A stretch of DNA of 50,952 nucleotides from JBFMCC01 sp037445635 (GCA_037445635.1 JBBIKC010000025.1:1-50952); one strand, 5' to 3'; numbered from the stretch's first letter, positions 8,455 to 17,578 are shown. Notes: generated by a model from the letters alone, not told the origin. Numbers and translations: made by a program.

Positions 8455-9999
8455 ATGCCTCCTGTATTGGAACTACGCGGCATCACAAAGGCCTTCCCCG
8501 GTGTGCTTGCCAATGATCACATTGACCTGACGCTGAACGAAGGGGAAGTACTCGCGCTTTTGGGGGAAAACGGCGCGGGAAAGACCACATTGATGAACAT
8601 TCTGTACGGCCTGTACATGCCCGATCATGGAGAGATCTATGTGCGCGGCTCGAAGGTCGACATCCATTCTCCACAGGACGCCATCCGGCACGGCATTGGC
8701 ATGGTACATCAGCATTTCATGCTGGTACCGGTCTTTAGCGTAGCGGAAAATGTGATGCTGGGTTCCGAATCCACGAGAAACGGGGTGGTCCTGGATCGCG
8801 AAAGTGTTGCCAAACGGATCGAAGAGATCTCCGCCCGGTTCCATCTCAATGTGGAGCCCCATGTAAAGATCGAGGACCTGTCTGTAGGCGTACAACAGCG
8901 GGTGGAGATCGTCAAAGTGTTGTACCGCGAAGCGGAAATCCTGATCCTGGATGAGCCGACCGCCGTGCTGACGCCTCAGGAAGTGGAGGAGTTCTTCAAG
9001 ATCGTCCGCTCGCTGGTGAAGCAGGGCAAATCGGTCATTTTCATCACCCACAAATTGAAAGAGGTCATGGCGCTCGCGGACCGCGTCGTCGTACTGCGAA
9101 ACGGCCGCGTGACGGGAATTACCACGCCCACGGAGGCTACGGAATCGTCGCTGGCGAATCTAATGGTCGGGCGTCAGGTGCTCCTGACTCTGAAGAGGAG
9201 ACCCGCGGCGCTGGGTCAGTCCACGCTCACGGTGGAAGATCTCTTTGTAAAGGATGACCGTCACTTTATGGCGGTGAAAGGGGTCTCGTTCGACGTGCGC
9301 GCCGGGGAAATATTAGGAATCGCTGGAGTACAGGGAAACGGGCAAAGGGAGCTGATCGAGGCGTTGACGGGCCTGCGCAAAGTGGATTCGGGAAGAATAA
9401 CGATAGCGGGACGCGACACCACTCACGCTACACCGCGTGAGATACGCGAGGCCGGTTCGGCCCATATCCCGGAGGATCGTCAGAAGGACGGTCTGGTGCT
9501 CTCTTTCCCCGTATCCGAAAACATGGTATTGAATACATATTATGAACCTCCGTTCACAAAAGGGGTAAGCCTTCACTACGAGGAGATTGAAAGGGCCGCC
9601 CAGGAACGAGTGGAGGCGTTCGACGTACGAACGCCCGGCATCGAAGTGCCGGTTTCCAATTTATCCGGAGGAAACCAGCAAAAGGTGATCGTGGCGCGCG
9701 AACTCTCGCGCCCGATTCAATTGCTGATCGCGTCCCAGCCTACGCGCGGCCTCGATGTCGGTTCGATCGAATACATTCACGGCCAGATTCTAAAAAAACG
9801 GGACGAGGGCTGCGCGGTGCTTCTGGTCTCTTCGGAACTGGACGAGATCATGAGTCTTGCAGACCGCATCGCGGTCATGTATGCGGGGCGTATCCTCGAT
9901 ATTCTGCCGGCGGACCGGGCCAGACGCGAGGAACTAGGCCTGCTCATGGCAGGCATCCGCGAACCGCAAAGTGCGGCATCCAAGGGCACAGGAACATAA
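8455..9999 (+). CDS. ABC transporter ATPase with two ABC domains (NupO/YufO type)
   Basis: 514 residues with two ABC domains, as in simple-sugar and nucleoside importers. Domain 1 has Walker A GENGAGKTT (residues 37-45), signature LSVGVQQRVEI and Walker B ILILDEPTAVLTP. Domain 2 has the degenerate Walker A GVQGNGQRE usual for this family, signature LSGGNQQKV and SQPTRGLDVG in place of a glutamate-containing Walker B, so only site 1 is likely to hydrolyse ATP well. The ATG at 8455 has an AAGGGAGA site. An upstream GTG at 8401 lies inside the stem-loop and is rejected. It energises the two permeases that follow. Confidence 0.93.
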   Translation: MPPVLELRGITKAFPGVLANDHIDLTLNEGEVLALLGENGAGKTTLMNILYGLYMPDHGEIYVRGSKVDIHSPQDAIRHGIGMVHQHFMLVPVFSVAENVMLGSESTRNGVVLDRESVAKRIEEISARFHLNVEPHVKIEDLSVGVQQRVEIVKVLYREAEILILDEPTAVLTPQEVEEFFKIVRSLVKQGKSVIFITHKLKEVMALADRVVVLRNGRVTGITTPTEATESSLANLMVGRQVLLTLKRRPAALGQSTLTVEDLFVKDDRHFMAVKGVSFDVRAGEILGIAGVQGNGQRELIEALTGLRKVDSGRITIAGRDTTHATPREIREAGSAHIPEDRQKDGLVLSFPVSENMVLNTYYEPPFTKGVSLHYEEIERAAQERVEAFDVRTPGIEVPVSNLSGGNQQKVIVARELSRPIQLLIASQPTRGLDVGSIEYIHGQILKKRDEGCAVLLVSSELDEIMSLADRIAVMYAGRILDILPADRARREELGLLMAGIREPQSAASKGTGT

Positions 10000-10036
10000 T
10001 TCATTCTCATCGCCCGAATCCTCGAAGGAGATTCCT

Positions 10037-11269
10037 TTGGACACATCCCCGGACAAAACGCGTGAACAGAAGCGCGGCTTCTTTTCAAGGATAGCCCTGA
10101 GGGAGGGAAGAGGCGAGGCGATCCTTTTACCGGTCCTGTCGGTTTTTACCGCGCTTGTCGTTGGCGCTTTCATCATTCCCTTCTCCGACCCGGAGGTACT
10201 GGCCGCCAAGGGATTCGCGGAAATCCTGAAGGCCTCATGGACAGCTGTCCGCGATGCCTATTCGGCCATGTTCACTGGCGCATTCGGCGATCCGAAATTA
10301 ATTGGCGCCGCCATTCGAACCTGGCAGGCGACCGGCGAAACCAAGGACCTGCTGGACGCCTTCCGCCCCGCCAGTGAGAGTCTGACCATTGCCACTCCAT
10401 ACATCTTTGCAGGCCTCGGTGTGGCGCTTGGCTTTCGCGGCGGGCTTTTCAATATCGGCGCAGAAGGACAACTTTTCGCCGCCGGCCTGGCCACAGCCTT
10501 CGTCGGTTATTCAATCACCGGGCTGCCGGCCTTCATCCACCTGCCTCTGGCAATGCTCGCCGGGGCCGCCGCGGGCGCGTTATGGGCAGGCATCCCCGGC
10601 TTCCTCAAGGCCCGCACGGGGGCGCACGAGGTGATCAACACCATCATGATGAACTACATCGCCTTCCGCCTCACGGAGTATCTGCTTTCAGGTCCCATGC
10701 AGCGGCCCGACGGACTGCCTATCACACCGGAGGTGCGCCCGACCTCCTATCTGCCGCTCCTGTTCGAGGAGCCGATGCGCATTCATTGGGGTTTCATCAT
10801 TGCCCTTGTCCTTGCTTTCGCAGTCTACTGGTTCCTGTGGAAGACTCCTCTGGGGTTTGAAATCCGCATGGTGGGCGCAAATCCAAACGCCTCGCGCTAT
10901 GCGGGAATCCGCATCACCGTCATTACCGTATTAACCATGGTGTTAAGCGGCGCGCTGGCAGGCATGGCCGGTGTGGGACAGATTCTGGGAGTCGATCACA
11001 AACTGGTGCGCGCCTTTTCCTCGGGCTATGGCTTCGACGCCATTTCGCTGGCGCTGCTAGGGAACAGCCATCCGTTCGGAGTCGTGCTAGCTTCCCTGTT
11101 ATTCGGATTCCTGCGCGGCGGCGCGGCGCGCATGCAATCGGTGGCAGGCACGCCCGTGGAATTAATACGCATCATCCAGGGACTGGTGATCGTCTTTGTC
11201 GCCGCCCCGGAGATTATTCGCACGATTTATCGGATCAACCGGGGACGCAAGCAGAAAAGCGCGAGTTGA
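10037..11269 (+). CDS. ABC transporter permease 1 (NupP/YufP-like)
   Basis: 410 residues of the BPD_transp_2 permease family, with about 9-10 helices. Family segments include ASESLTIATPYIFAGLGVAL, FRGGLFNIGAEGQL and ARTGAHEVINTIMMN; the last is the conserved cytoplasmic loop that docks on the ATPase. The start chosen is TTG at 10037, since GAAGGAG lies 6 nt upstream. A longer in-frame GTG start at 9971 would overlap the ATPase gene by 29 nt without a good site. With the next gene it forms the membrane channel of the BMP importer. Confidence 0.9.
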   Translation: MDTSPDKTREQKRGFFSRIALREGRGEAILLPVLSVFTALVVGAFIIPFSDPEVLAAKGFAEILKASWTAVRDAYSAMFTGAFGDPKLIGAAIRTWQATGETKDLLDAFRPASESLTIATPYIFAGLGVALGFRGGLFNIGAEGQLFAAGLATAFVGYSITGLPAFIHLPLAMLAGAAAGALWAGIPGFLKARTGAHEVINTIMMNYIAFRLTEYLLSGPMQRPDGLPITPEVRPTSYLPLLFEEPMRIHWGFIIALVLAFAVYWFLWKTPLGFEIRMVGANPNASRYAGIRITVITVLTMVLSGALAGMAGVGQILGVDHKLVRAFSSGYGFDAISLALLGNSHPFGVVLASLLFGFLRGGAARMQSVAGTPVELIRIIQGLVIVFVAAPEIIRTIYRINRGRKQKSAS

Positions 11270-11293
11270 TTGAATTACGTTTGGAGAACACAC

Positions 11294-12553
11294 ATGGCAC
11301 AGGCAGTAGCGATCCAACCCAAAATACGCACATGGAAAGACTTCGCCGCCCCGCTATTTCTTTTCGCCGAAGCAATTGTGGTGTTTTTCCTCACCAGGGA
11401 CACCTTCGGCCTCCAATCCACTTTCGTGCTGACCAGCGAACGGGCGCGGGTAAAGATCCCCGCTCCCGATCTTGTCCTTCCCACGTCGGCGACGTTATGG
11501 GTGCTCGGCATATTGATCGCTCTCGCGGGGATTGCCCTGCTGGTGAAGGAATTCAAAAACGCAACTCCGATCATCTCGACCATGATCGGGCTTGGCATCT
11601 TCGCCTTCCTCGTCTGGGCCACGCGGGATAAATCGCTGAACCTAACCGGGATGCTGGTCAGCAGCGTGGTGCGCGCAACGCCGATCGCCCTGGCCGCCCT
11701 AAGCGGGATTCACAGCGAACGCTCCGGCGTGGTCAACATCGGCATCGAAGGCATGATCCTCATGGGCGCGTTCGTCTCCGTCATCGTTGCCAGCGTGACC
11801 GACAACATGTTCTACGGCGTGTTGGGCGGCATGGCGGCGGGGATGCTCATGGCCGCTCTGCACGCTGTCCTGTGCATCAAATATCGCATCAACCAGATCG
11901 TGAGCGGCACGGGCATTATCATCCTTTCCCTGGGCATATCCAGTTACGTGCATCGCGCGGTCCTGGAAAAAACCACGGAACTGAACTCGCCCGGGCCGGC
12001 AATTGCCGCCCTGCCCATTCCGTTCCTGTGGAAAATCCCGGTGATCGGGCCGATTCTATTCAATCAAAGTCCCATCATCTACACCCTTTTTGCATTGCTG
12101 ATCATCACGCACATCCTCATGTACAGCACAAAATGGGGCCTGCGCGTGCGGGCGGTCGGTGAACACCCCAAGGCCGCTGACACACTCGGCATCAACGTTT
12201 TTCGCACGCGTTATATCAGCGTCCTGATTAGCGGCGCGATCGCCGGGCTGGCCGGGGCGTATATGAGCATTGGAGCGGCGGGACGGTTCAATGAGGGAAT
12301 GAGCGCCGGCAAGGGATTCCTGGGCCTGGCAGCCATGATTTTCGGCAATTGGAATCCCGGCGGAGCGTTCCTCGGCGCTTTAATCTTCGGCTTTTTCGAC
12401 TCGTGGCAGGAAAAACTCTCCATTCTGCAAGTCGGTGTTGCACCGGAACTTTTGGGAATGGCCCCCTACATCGCGACGATGATCGTGCTGGCAGGTTTCA
12501 TTGGACGGGTAAGAATGCCCGCCGCCGACGGCCTGCCCTACGAAAAACAATGA
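11294..12553 (+). CDS. ABC transporter permease 2 (NupQ/YufQ-like)
   Basis: 419 residues of the BPD_transp_2 family, with an N-terminal extension of about 110 residues before the core. Core segments are TPIALAALSGIHSERSGVVN, IGIEGMILMGAF and YRINQIVSGTGIIILSLG, the docking-loop region. The ATG at 11294 follows a GGAGA site 24 nt after the stop of permease 1. A perfect hairpin terminator directly downstream closes the importer operon. The likely substrate is a nucleoside, from family knowledge only. Confidence 0.9.
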   Translation: MAQAVAIQPKIRTWKDFAAPLFLFAEAIVVFFLTRDTFGLQSTFVLTSERARVKIPAPDLVLPTSATLWVLGILIALAGIALLVKEFKNATPIISTMIGLGIFAFLVWATRDKSLNLTGMLVSSVVRATPIALAALSGIHSERSGVVNIGIEGMILMGAFVSVIVASVTDNMFYGVLGGMAAGMLMAALHAVLCIKYRINQIVSGTGIIILSLGISSYVHRAVLEKTTELNSPGPAIAALPIPFLWKIPVIGPILFNQSPIIYTLFALLIITHILMYSTKWGLRVRAVGEHPKAADTLGINVFRTRYISVLISGAIAGLAGAYMSIGAAGRFNEGMSAGKGFLGLAAMIFGNWNPGGAFLGALIFGFFDSWQEKLSILQVGVAPELLGMAPYIATMIVLAGFIGRVRMPAADGLPYEKQ

Positions 12554-12558
12554 CCCGG

Positions 12559-12591
12559 ATGACAGGAGCGCAAGGCTCCTGTCATCGTTTT
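12559..12591 (+). terminator. Rho-independent terminator of the BMP importer operon
   Basis: A perfect 11-bp stem (12559-12569 with 12575-12585), a 5-nt loop and then CGTTTT. Confidence 0.85.
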
Positions 12592-12666
12592 AGGATAAAA
12601 GCGGGGATGATAAACAACAACCCATGCAGTACAATTTACTCAAACGCTCAAAAGAGGAGAAGAGCC

Positions 12667-13779
12667 ATGACGAAAAACCATATCTGGATTCTGTTTATCT
12701 GCCTCATACTGGCGCTGTCGGCCTGCAACCTGCCGAATGCCCAGCAGACCGCCACCGAGGACCCGAACTTCGTCTTCACGGCCGCGGCACAAACGGTAGA
12801 GGCGCAACTGACACAGGCCGCTCCATTGAGTTCGCCCACCAGCCTGCCGCAACTACCCACAGCCACGACTGCGCCGCTCACCCTGCCTGCTACGGCCACC
12901 TCCGTTCCACCCACCCAGCCGCCCACCCAGGAATGCGACAAGGCTCAATTCATTACGGATGTCACCGTGCCGGACGGTACGGTCATGGATCCCAATGAGC
13001 CCTTCGTCAAGACCTGGCGGTTGAAGAACATCGGCACCTGTTCATGGACCACTTCCTACGCGGTAGTCTACACCAGCGGCGAACAGATGAGCGGTCCATC
13101 CGCCCAGGCGCTGACCGGCAACGTCAACCCCGGCCAGACCGTGGATATCTCGGTCAACCTGAAAGCCCCCGCCTCGACCGGAACCTATAAAGGCTACTGG
13201 AAACTGCGCAACGCGGCCGGGGTAACCTTCACGCAGTTTTATGTGGAAATAAAAGTAAGCGGCGGAGGCAGTTCCGGCTTCGACCTTCACAGCCAGGCCC
13301 CCTCTGCGCAATGGATTAGTTGCGGCGACCCCTGCGGCGGAGGCACAGTGTTGTCGTTTGGCGGCCCGGATACGGATGCAAACGGCTTCGTAATGTTTCG
13401 CAACGGCGCGACCCTGGAGGACGGCTCCACTCCCTCCAAGATTCTCGAGACACATCCCATGTGGGTGGACGATGGCGTCATCTCCGGCCTGTATCCGGCC
13501 TACACGGTACAGCCCGGCGAACACTTCAAAGCGAAAATCGGCTTTCTGGGACCGTGCGGTGTCGGCAATGTCGTCTTTCAATTCAACTATAAAGAGGCCG
13601 GCACGATCCATCCGCTGGGATCCTGGACCAACACCTGCGACGGAAGCCTGGCTTCGGTGGACGTTGACTTGAACAGCATCGCCGGCCACAGCGTTCAATT
13701 CGCGCTGGTGGCACTGGCAAATGGAAGTTCCGCCCAGGACTGGGCCGTGTGGGTCAGTCCCAGAGTGGAAGTCCCCTGA
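12667..13779 (+). CDS. Lipoprotein with NBR1-type Ig domain and C-terminal partner domain
   Basis: 370 residues, first of five tandem paralogues. The lipobox is LSAC (Cys20). A short helix-like motif (FTAAAQTVEAQLTQAA) and a Pro/Thr linker follow. Residues about 94-198 form an Ig-like domain of the NBR1 (Next to BRCA1) type: VPDGTVMDPNEPFVKTWRLK, NIGTCSWTT and GTYKGYWKLRN. Residues about 204-370 form a second domain shared with the paralogue at 14904. In eukaryotes the NBR1 Ig domain binds cargo proteins; its role in bacterial lipoproteins is unknown, though surface binding is a fair guess. The ATG has an AGAGGAGAAG site; a weak TACAAT -10 lies at 12630. Confidence 0.88.
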   Translation: MTKNHIWILFICLILALSACNLPNAQQTATEDPNFVFTAAAQTVEAQLTQAAPLSSPTSLPQLPTATTAPLTLPATATSVPPTQPPTQECDKAQFITDVTVPDGTVMDPNEPFVKTWRLKNIGTCSWTTSYAVVYTSGEQMSGPSAQALTGNVNPGQTVDISVNLKAPASTGTYKGYWKLRNAAGVTFTQFYVEIKVSGGGSSGFDLHSQAPSAQWISCGDPCGGGTVLSFGGPDTDANGFVMFRNGATLEDGSTPSKILETHPMWVDDGVISGLYPAYTVQPGEHFKAKIGFLGPCGVGNVVFQFNYKEAGTIHPLGSWTNTCDGSLASVDVDLNSIAGHSVQFALVALANGSSAQDWAVWVSPRVEVP

Positions 13780-13786
13780 TGTTCTC

Positions 13787-13820
13787 CAGGCGCCCGGCAC
13801 AAACCGGGCGCCTGTCTTTC
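13787..13820 (+). terminator. Hairpin terminator after the first NBR1-Ig lipoprotein
   Basis: A perfect 11-bp GC-rich stem (13787-13797 and 13804-13814) with a 6-nt loop, then TCTTTC. A TATAAT sequence follows at 13824-13829 and could be the -10 of the next gene. Confidence 0.8.
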
Positions 13821-13823
13821 CGG

Positions 13824-13856
13824 TATAATAATCTCCAGCCTGTTCAGGCAGGCTGG
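13824..13856 (+). promoter_or_regulatory. -10 box and leader hairpin of the second NBR1-Ig gene
   Basis: TATAAT at 13824-13829 without a recognisable -35. It is followed by an 8-bp inverted repeat (13835-13842 and 13849-13856) directly before the AAAGGA ribosome site. The hairpin could affect translation start. Confidence 0.4.
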
Positions 13857-13867
13857 AAAGGAATCGA

Positions 13868-14797
13868 ATGAAACGCAAGTTGAGCAGTTTGGTCCTGGTG
13901 ATCGTCCTCTCGCTGGTTCTATCGGCGTGCGGCTCCGGCGGTGCAAATGAATCGGCCGTTGCCACGTCGGTGGCGTTGACGGTGGCGGCGCAGAACACGC
14001 AGGCCGCCGCGCCCACGTCCACGCCGGAGATCACGGAAACGGCTCCGGCCGCGTCCCCGGCCCCGAGCGCGGCGCCCAGCCCCACGTCCGCGCCGGCCGC
14101 GAACACCGGACCGAACGCCGGCTGTCTGAGCGCGAACCTGGTCGGCGAGACGATCCCGGATGGCACGATCCTAAAGCCCGGCGAGAGCTTCACGAAAACC
14201 TGGACGATCAAGAACAGCGGAACCTGCACCTGGGACGCGAGTTATAAGTTCATCTTCTGGAGCGGCGACCTGATGGGCGGCGCATACTATTACAATCTTC
14301 CACAGGCTGTCGTACCGGAACAGGATATCACCATTCCCATTGTACTGGTCGCGCCGGCGGAACCCGGCTCGTACCGCGGCTATTGGCGGCTCCAGTCCCC
14401 GAATGGTCTGGATTTTGGAGTTGGGCAATATGACGAATCGGTATGGGTGGACGTGGTCGTCTCCGACAGCGACAAACCCGACTACGGCGTTACCTCGCTC
14501 GAGTACAACGTCGTGCGGGACCCGGCGGCGGGCTGCCCGACCAATGTAACCTACACCATTTACGCCACGCTGACCGTGAACGGCCCCATCGAGGTCAAGT
14601 ATCGCTGGGATCAAAGCGACGGGAACGAGTCCGGCGTCAAGACGGTCGAGTTCGACGCGGCCGGCACGCAGACGTTCACGCGTACGTGGACGCTCCACCT
14701 GGGCGCGGCCACCAATCCGCGCTGGGTAGCCTTCGTGATCGTCGAACCGGCCGGGCTGGATTTCGGGCGGGCGACTTTCCTCTACGATTGCCAGTAG
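13868..14797 (+). CDS. Lipoprotein with NBR1-type Ig domain (second of five)
   Basis: 309 residues. The signal peptide ends LSAC (Cys21). Residues about 30-85 are a low-complexity Ala/Pro/Thr/Ser linker that begins with the family motif (TSVALTVAAQNTQAA). Residues about 86-199 are the NBR1-type Ig domain (IPDGTILKPGESFTKTWTIK, NSGTCTWDASY, GSYRGYWRLQS). A further roughly 110-residue domain (YGVTSLEYNVVRDP to FGRATFLYDCQ) is not shared with the first paralogue and looks like another beta-sandwich, with Cys residues that could form a disulfide. It is flanked on both sides by hairpin terminators, so it is probably a separate transcription unit. Confidence 0.87.
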   Translation: MKRKLSSLVLVIVLSLVLSACGSGGANESAVATSVALTVAAQNTQAAAPTSTPEITETAPAASPAPSAAPSPTSAPAANTGPNAGCLSANLVGETIPDGTILKPGESFTKTWTIKNSGTCTWDASYKFIFWSGDLMGGAYYYNLPQAVVPEQDITIPIVLVAPAEPGSYRGYWRLQSPNGLDFGVGQYDESVWVDVVVSDSDKPDYGVTSLEYNVVRDPAAGCPTNVTYTIYATLTVNGPIEVKYRWDQSDGNESGVKTVEFDAAGTQTFTRTWTLHLGAATNPRWVAFVIVEPAGLDFGRATFLYDCQ

Positions 14798-14804
14798 GGC
14801 ACTG

Positions 14805-14835
14805 AAACAGCCGAGGCGCAGACCTCGGCTGTTTT
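14805..14835 (+). terminator. Rho-independent terminator after the second NBR1-Ig lipoprotein
   Basis: A perfect 12-bp stem (14805-14816 and 14823-14834), a 6-nt loop and a terminal TTTT. Confidence 0.85.
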
Positions 14836-14903
14836 GAAGCAGGAACCTTTTTATCCGCCGCGCCGTCTGGTACTGAGGATTGACCTTATTCAGGAGAGAT
14901 ATC

Positions 14904-16151
14904 ATGAAAAAGAATAATTTATTCCTGGCCGCAGCCCTCGTTGTGATCCTTGCCGCACAGGCGGCCTGCAACCTGCCGGGCAGCGAACAACCCGACCCGG
15001 CCGCGACGCTCAACGCCCTGTATACCCAGTCCGCGCAGACGCTGGAGGCAAGAGCCACCCAGGCCGCCTCCACCGCAAGTCTGGCCACGCCCACCGCCAC
15101 CGTGATACCCGGCGTGAATAGTCCCACTCCTCTGGCTACCTTTGCATCCAACACACCCGCCCCGCTCACCCGCTGTGACTGGGCCGATTTCATTACCGAC
15201 GTATCGTATGCGGACGGCTCCGCAGTCGGGCGCGGCGCGTCCTTCACGAAAATCTGGCGTCTGAAGAACATCGGCACCTGCACGTGGACGACCTCATACG
15301 CGCTCGTATTCATCAGCGGCGATGCCATGAACGCCCCCACAGCTGTCGCCCTCCCCACAACCGTCGCCCCCGGCCAAACCATAGACCTTTCGGTCAACCT
15401 GACCGCGCCCTCCACCGACGGCCACTACCGCGGCTACTGGAAACTGCGCAACGCGGCGGGCAGTGTCTTCGGCGTCGGCAACGCGGCCGACACCGCCTTC
15501 TGGGTGGACATCAACGTCAGCGGACCCACCTACGTGGCCTACGACTTCAGCGTCCATTACTGCTCCGCCAATTGGAGCAACGGCAACACGAGCCTTCCCT
15601 GCCCGGGCACGGAAGGCGACAACGACGGCTACGTGATCAAACTGGATTCCCCGCACATCGAGAATGGTTCACATGCAGACAACCCCGGGCTGATGACTTA
15701 CCCGAAAGACGTGAACAACGGCTACATCCAGGGTAAATTCCCGGCTTTCGCCGTCCAAACCGGCGACCGCTTCCAGGCATGGGTCAACTGCCGCGCCAAC
15801 GCACCGGACTGCAACGTCATCTTTCGCCTCGATTACCAGATCGGCAACGGCGACGTGAAGACCCTCGGCCAGTGGCACGAGGTCTTCGAAGGCAAGCACT
15901 ACACCGTGGACGTCAACCTGAACAGCCTGGCCGGGCAGAACGTCAAGTTCATCCTGACCGTGCTGGCCAACGGCGCGCCGAAAAAGGATTTTGCCATCTG
16001 GGTCTGGCCGCGCATCGTCCGCCAGGGCTCGGCGGCCGCCACCAATACACCCACGCCCACCGCGACATTCACGGCGTCGCCGACGGCTACGTCCACATCC
16101 ACTCCCACCTCCACGCCGACCGAGACGCCAACACCCACGCCCACGCCGTAG
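14904..16151 (+). CDS. Lipoprotein with NBR1-type Ig domain and Thr/Pro tail (third of five)
   Basis: 415 residues. The lipobox is AQAAC (Cys22). The motif LYTQSAQTLEARATQAAS is followed by a Thr/Pro linker. An NBR1-type Ig domain comes next (GRGASFTKIWRLKNIGTCTW, GHYRGYWKLRNAAGSVFGVG). The following region of about 165 residues (FSVHYCSANW to KDFAIWVWPRI) is clearly related to the C-terminal domain of the paralogue at 12667. The last 35 or so residues are only Thr/Pro/Ser/Ala, a possible flexible or glycosylated tail. The ATG at 14904 has a CAGGAGAG site; the in-frame TTG at 14880 has none. Confidence 0.87.
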   Translation: MKKNNLFLAAALVVILAAQAACNLPGSEQPDPAATLNALYTQSAQTLEARATQAASTASLATPTATVIPGVNSPTPLATFASNTPAPLTRCDWADFITDVSYADGSAVGRGASFTKIWRLKNIGTCTWTTSYALVFISGDAMNAPTAVALPTTVAPGQTIDLSVNLTAPSTDGHYRGYWKLRNAAGSVFGVGNAADTAFWVDINVSGPTYVAYDFSVHYCSANWSNGNTSLPCPGTEGDNDGYVIKLDSPHIENGSHADNPGLMTYPKDVNNGYIQGKFPAFAVQTGDRFQAWVNCRANAPDCNVIFRLDYQIGNGDVKTLGQWHEVFEGKHYTVDVNLNSLAGQNVKFILTVLANGAPKKDFAIWVWPRIVRQGSAAATNTPTPTATFTASPTATSTSTPTSTPTETPTPTPTP

Positions 16152-16168
16152 GCTGTGGTACTTTCTGC

Positions 16169-16203
16169 GCACTTGCCTCTCCTGATGCAGGGGAGGCAAG
16201 TGC
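16169..16203 (+). terminator. Hairpin between the third and fourth NBR1-Ig genes
   Basis: An 11-bp perfect inverted repeat (16169-16179 and 16193-16203) with a 13-nt loop that pairs partly. TATAAT at 16206-16211 follows directly, so the hairpin may end one transcript just before the next begins. Confidence 0.6.
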
Positions 16204-16253
16204 GTTATAATGACATTAACAATTCGCACAACCGGTTCATGGAGGAGATTCTC

Positions 16254-16943
16254 ATGCAAACCCGCAAGGCCTTCCGGCAGGCGATTTTCCTCATCCTTCT
16301 TCTCATTTTGTCTGCCTGCAGCATGCCCGGCCAGTCGCAGGAGCCCACTCCCACCGAGGTGGATGCGTTCGCCATCTTCACCGCCGCCGCCGAGACCGTG
16401 GCTGCCTCCTTTACCCAGACGGCCGCCGCCTACACCCCCACACCCCTCCCGACCGACACGCCGTCTCCCACCGCGACCCTCGGCCTGTTCCCGACCGCCC
16501 CCGGGCTTGGGACTCCGCTGACATTTCCCACGGCCGCTTTAGGGACGCCGGGCACGACTCCCATCATTCCCCTCGCGACCCAGAGCACTGCCCTTTGCGA
16601 CAATTTCACTTTCATCGCCGACATCACCATCCCGGATGGCACCGTCGTAAAGCCCGGCGCGGACTTCCAAAAAATCTGGCGCATCAAGAACACCGGCACC
16701 TGCACCTGGGACGAAGGCTATAAACTGGTGTACGCCTTCGGCAATGAAAGGCTCGACGGGCCGGGCTACGAGATCAAACAGAAAAACGATTTCATAGACC
16801 CCGGCGAGACCGCCGATGTGGGCATGCTCATGACCGCCCCGCTCAAAGCCGGTGAATATACTTCCTGCTGGCAGATGGTGAACGACCGCGGCGTGGGCTT
16901 CGGCCCATACGCCCTCTGCGTCATCATCAAAGTGCAAAAATAG
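16254..16943 (+). CDS. Lipoprotein with NBR1-type Ig domain (fourth of five)
   Basis: 229 residues. The signal peptide ends LSAC (Cys22). The motif IFTAAAETVAASFTQTAAAY is followed by a long Pro/Thr linker (to about residue 110). One NBR1-type Ig domain then runs to the C-terminus (IPDGTVVKPGADFQKIWRIK, NTGTCTWDEGYKLVYAFG, GEYTSCWQMVN). It lacks the second domain of its larger neighbours. The ATG at 16254 has a perfect GGAGGAG site, so the longer in-frame GTG start at 16155 is rejected. Confidence 0.88.
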   Translation: MQTRKAFRQAIFLILLLILSACSMPGQSQEPTPTEVDAFAIFTAAAETVAASFTQTAAAYTPTPLPTDTPSPTATLGLFPTAPGLGTPLTFPTAALGTPGTTPIIPLATQSTALCDNFTFIADITIPDGTVVKPGADFQKIWRIKNTGTCTWDEGYKLVYAFGNERLDGPGYEIKQKNDFIDPGETADVGMLMTAPLKAGEYTSCWQMVNDRGVGFGPYALCVIIKVQK

Positions 16944-16990
16944 GACCTGTCCCGGTAGGCCGTTTCCGTTCCTCAAGAAGTGGAGGCCTC

Positions 16991-17578
16991 ATGAACGTAA
17001 AACTACTTACCATCCTTGCGTGTACTGCCCTCATCCTGGCCGCGTGCGGAGGATCTACAACGTCCACCCCGACGCCCGACGTCGGCGCCCTCTTCACCGC
17101 CGCCGCCGAGACCGTCATGGTCGAATACACACAGATCGCGCTCTCCTTCACTCCCACCCCGGAACCGACCGCCACCGATACCCCCGAACCGGTCGCCACC
17201 GAGACCCCCACCGTGAACCCCGCGGCCACACAGCCTCTTTGCGATGATGCCACATTCGATCCATTTACAGTGGACGTCAGCGTGCCGGACGGGACTCAAA
17301 TGCAGCCCGGCCAGGACTTCGTCAAGACCTGGAGAATCAAGAACAGCGGCACCTGCATCTGGAGGGCGGGCTATAGCCTGGTTTTTGCCTATGGCGAAAA
17401 ACTGAGCGGCGTCGCCCAGCCGCTCACGGCAGACGTCTTCCCCGGTGAGGAAGTTGAAGTATCGGTACAGTTCAAGGCGCCTGCCGCAGCCGGGGAATAC
17501 CGAAGTTACTGGCGCATGGCCAACGCGAACGGCAGTGCCTTCGGCAAGGTCATCTACGTCTTCATCATCGTCCGTTGA
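16991..17578 (+). CDS. Lipoprotein with NBR1-type Ig domain (fifth of five)
   Basis: 195 residues, the smallest of the set. The lipobox is LAAC (Cys19). The motif LFTAAAETVMVEYTQIALSF precedes a Thr/Pro/Glu linker. One NBR1-type Ig domain fills residues about 83-195 (VPDGTQMQPGQDFVKTWRIK, NSGTCIWRAGYSLVFAYG, GEYRSYWRMANANGSAFG). The ATG has a GGAGG site. The stop lies one base before the queG start, so this lipoprotein and queG are probably co-transcribed. Confidence 0.88.
   Translation: MNVKLLTILACTALILAACGGSTTSTPTPDVGALFTAAAETVMVEYTQIALSFTPTPEPTATDTPEPVATETPTVNPAATQPLCDDATFDPFTVDVSVPDGTQMQPGQDFVKTWRIKNSGTCIWRAGYSLVFAYGEKLSGVAQPLTADVFPGEEVEVSVQFKAPAAAGEYRSYWRMANANGSAFGKVIYVFIIVR

Noticed and set aside
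9971..10036. GTG start at 9971 for permease 1
   Set aside because: It would overlap the ATPase gene by 29 nt without a ribosome site, while TTG 10037 has GAAGGAG at good spacing.
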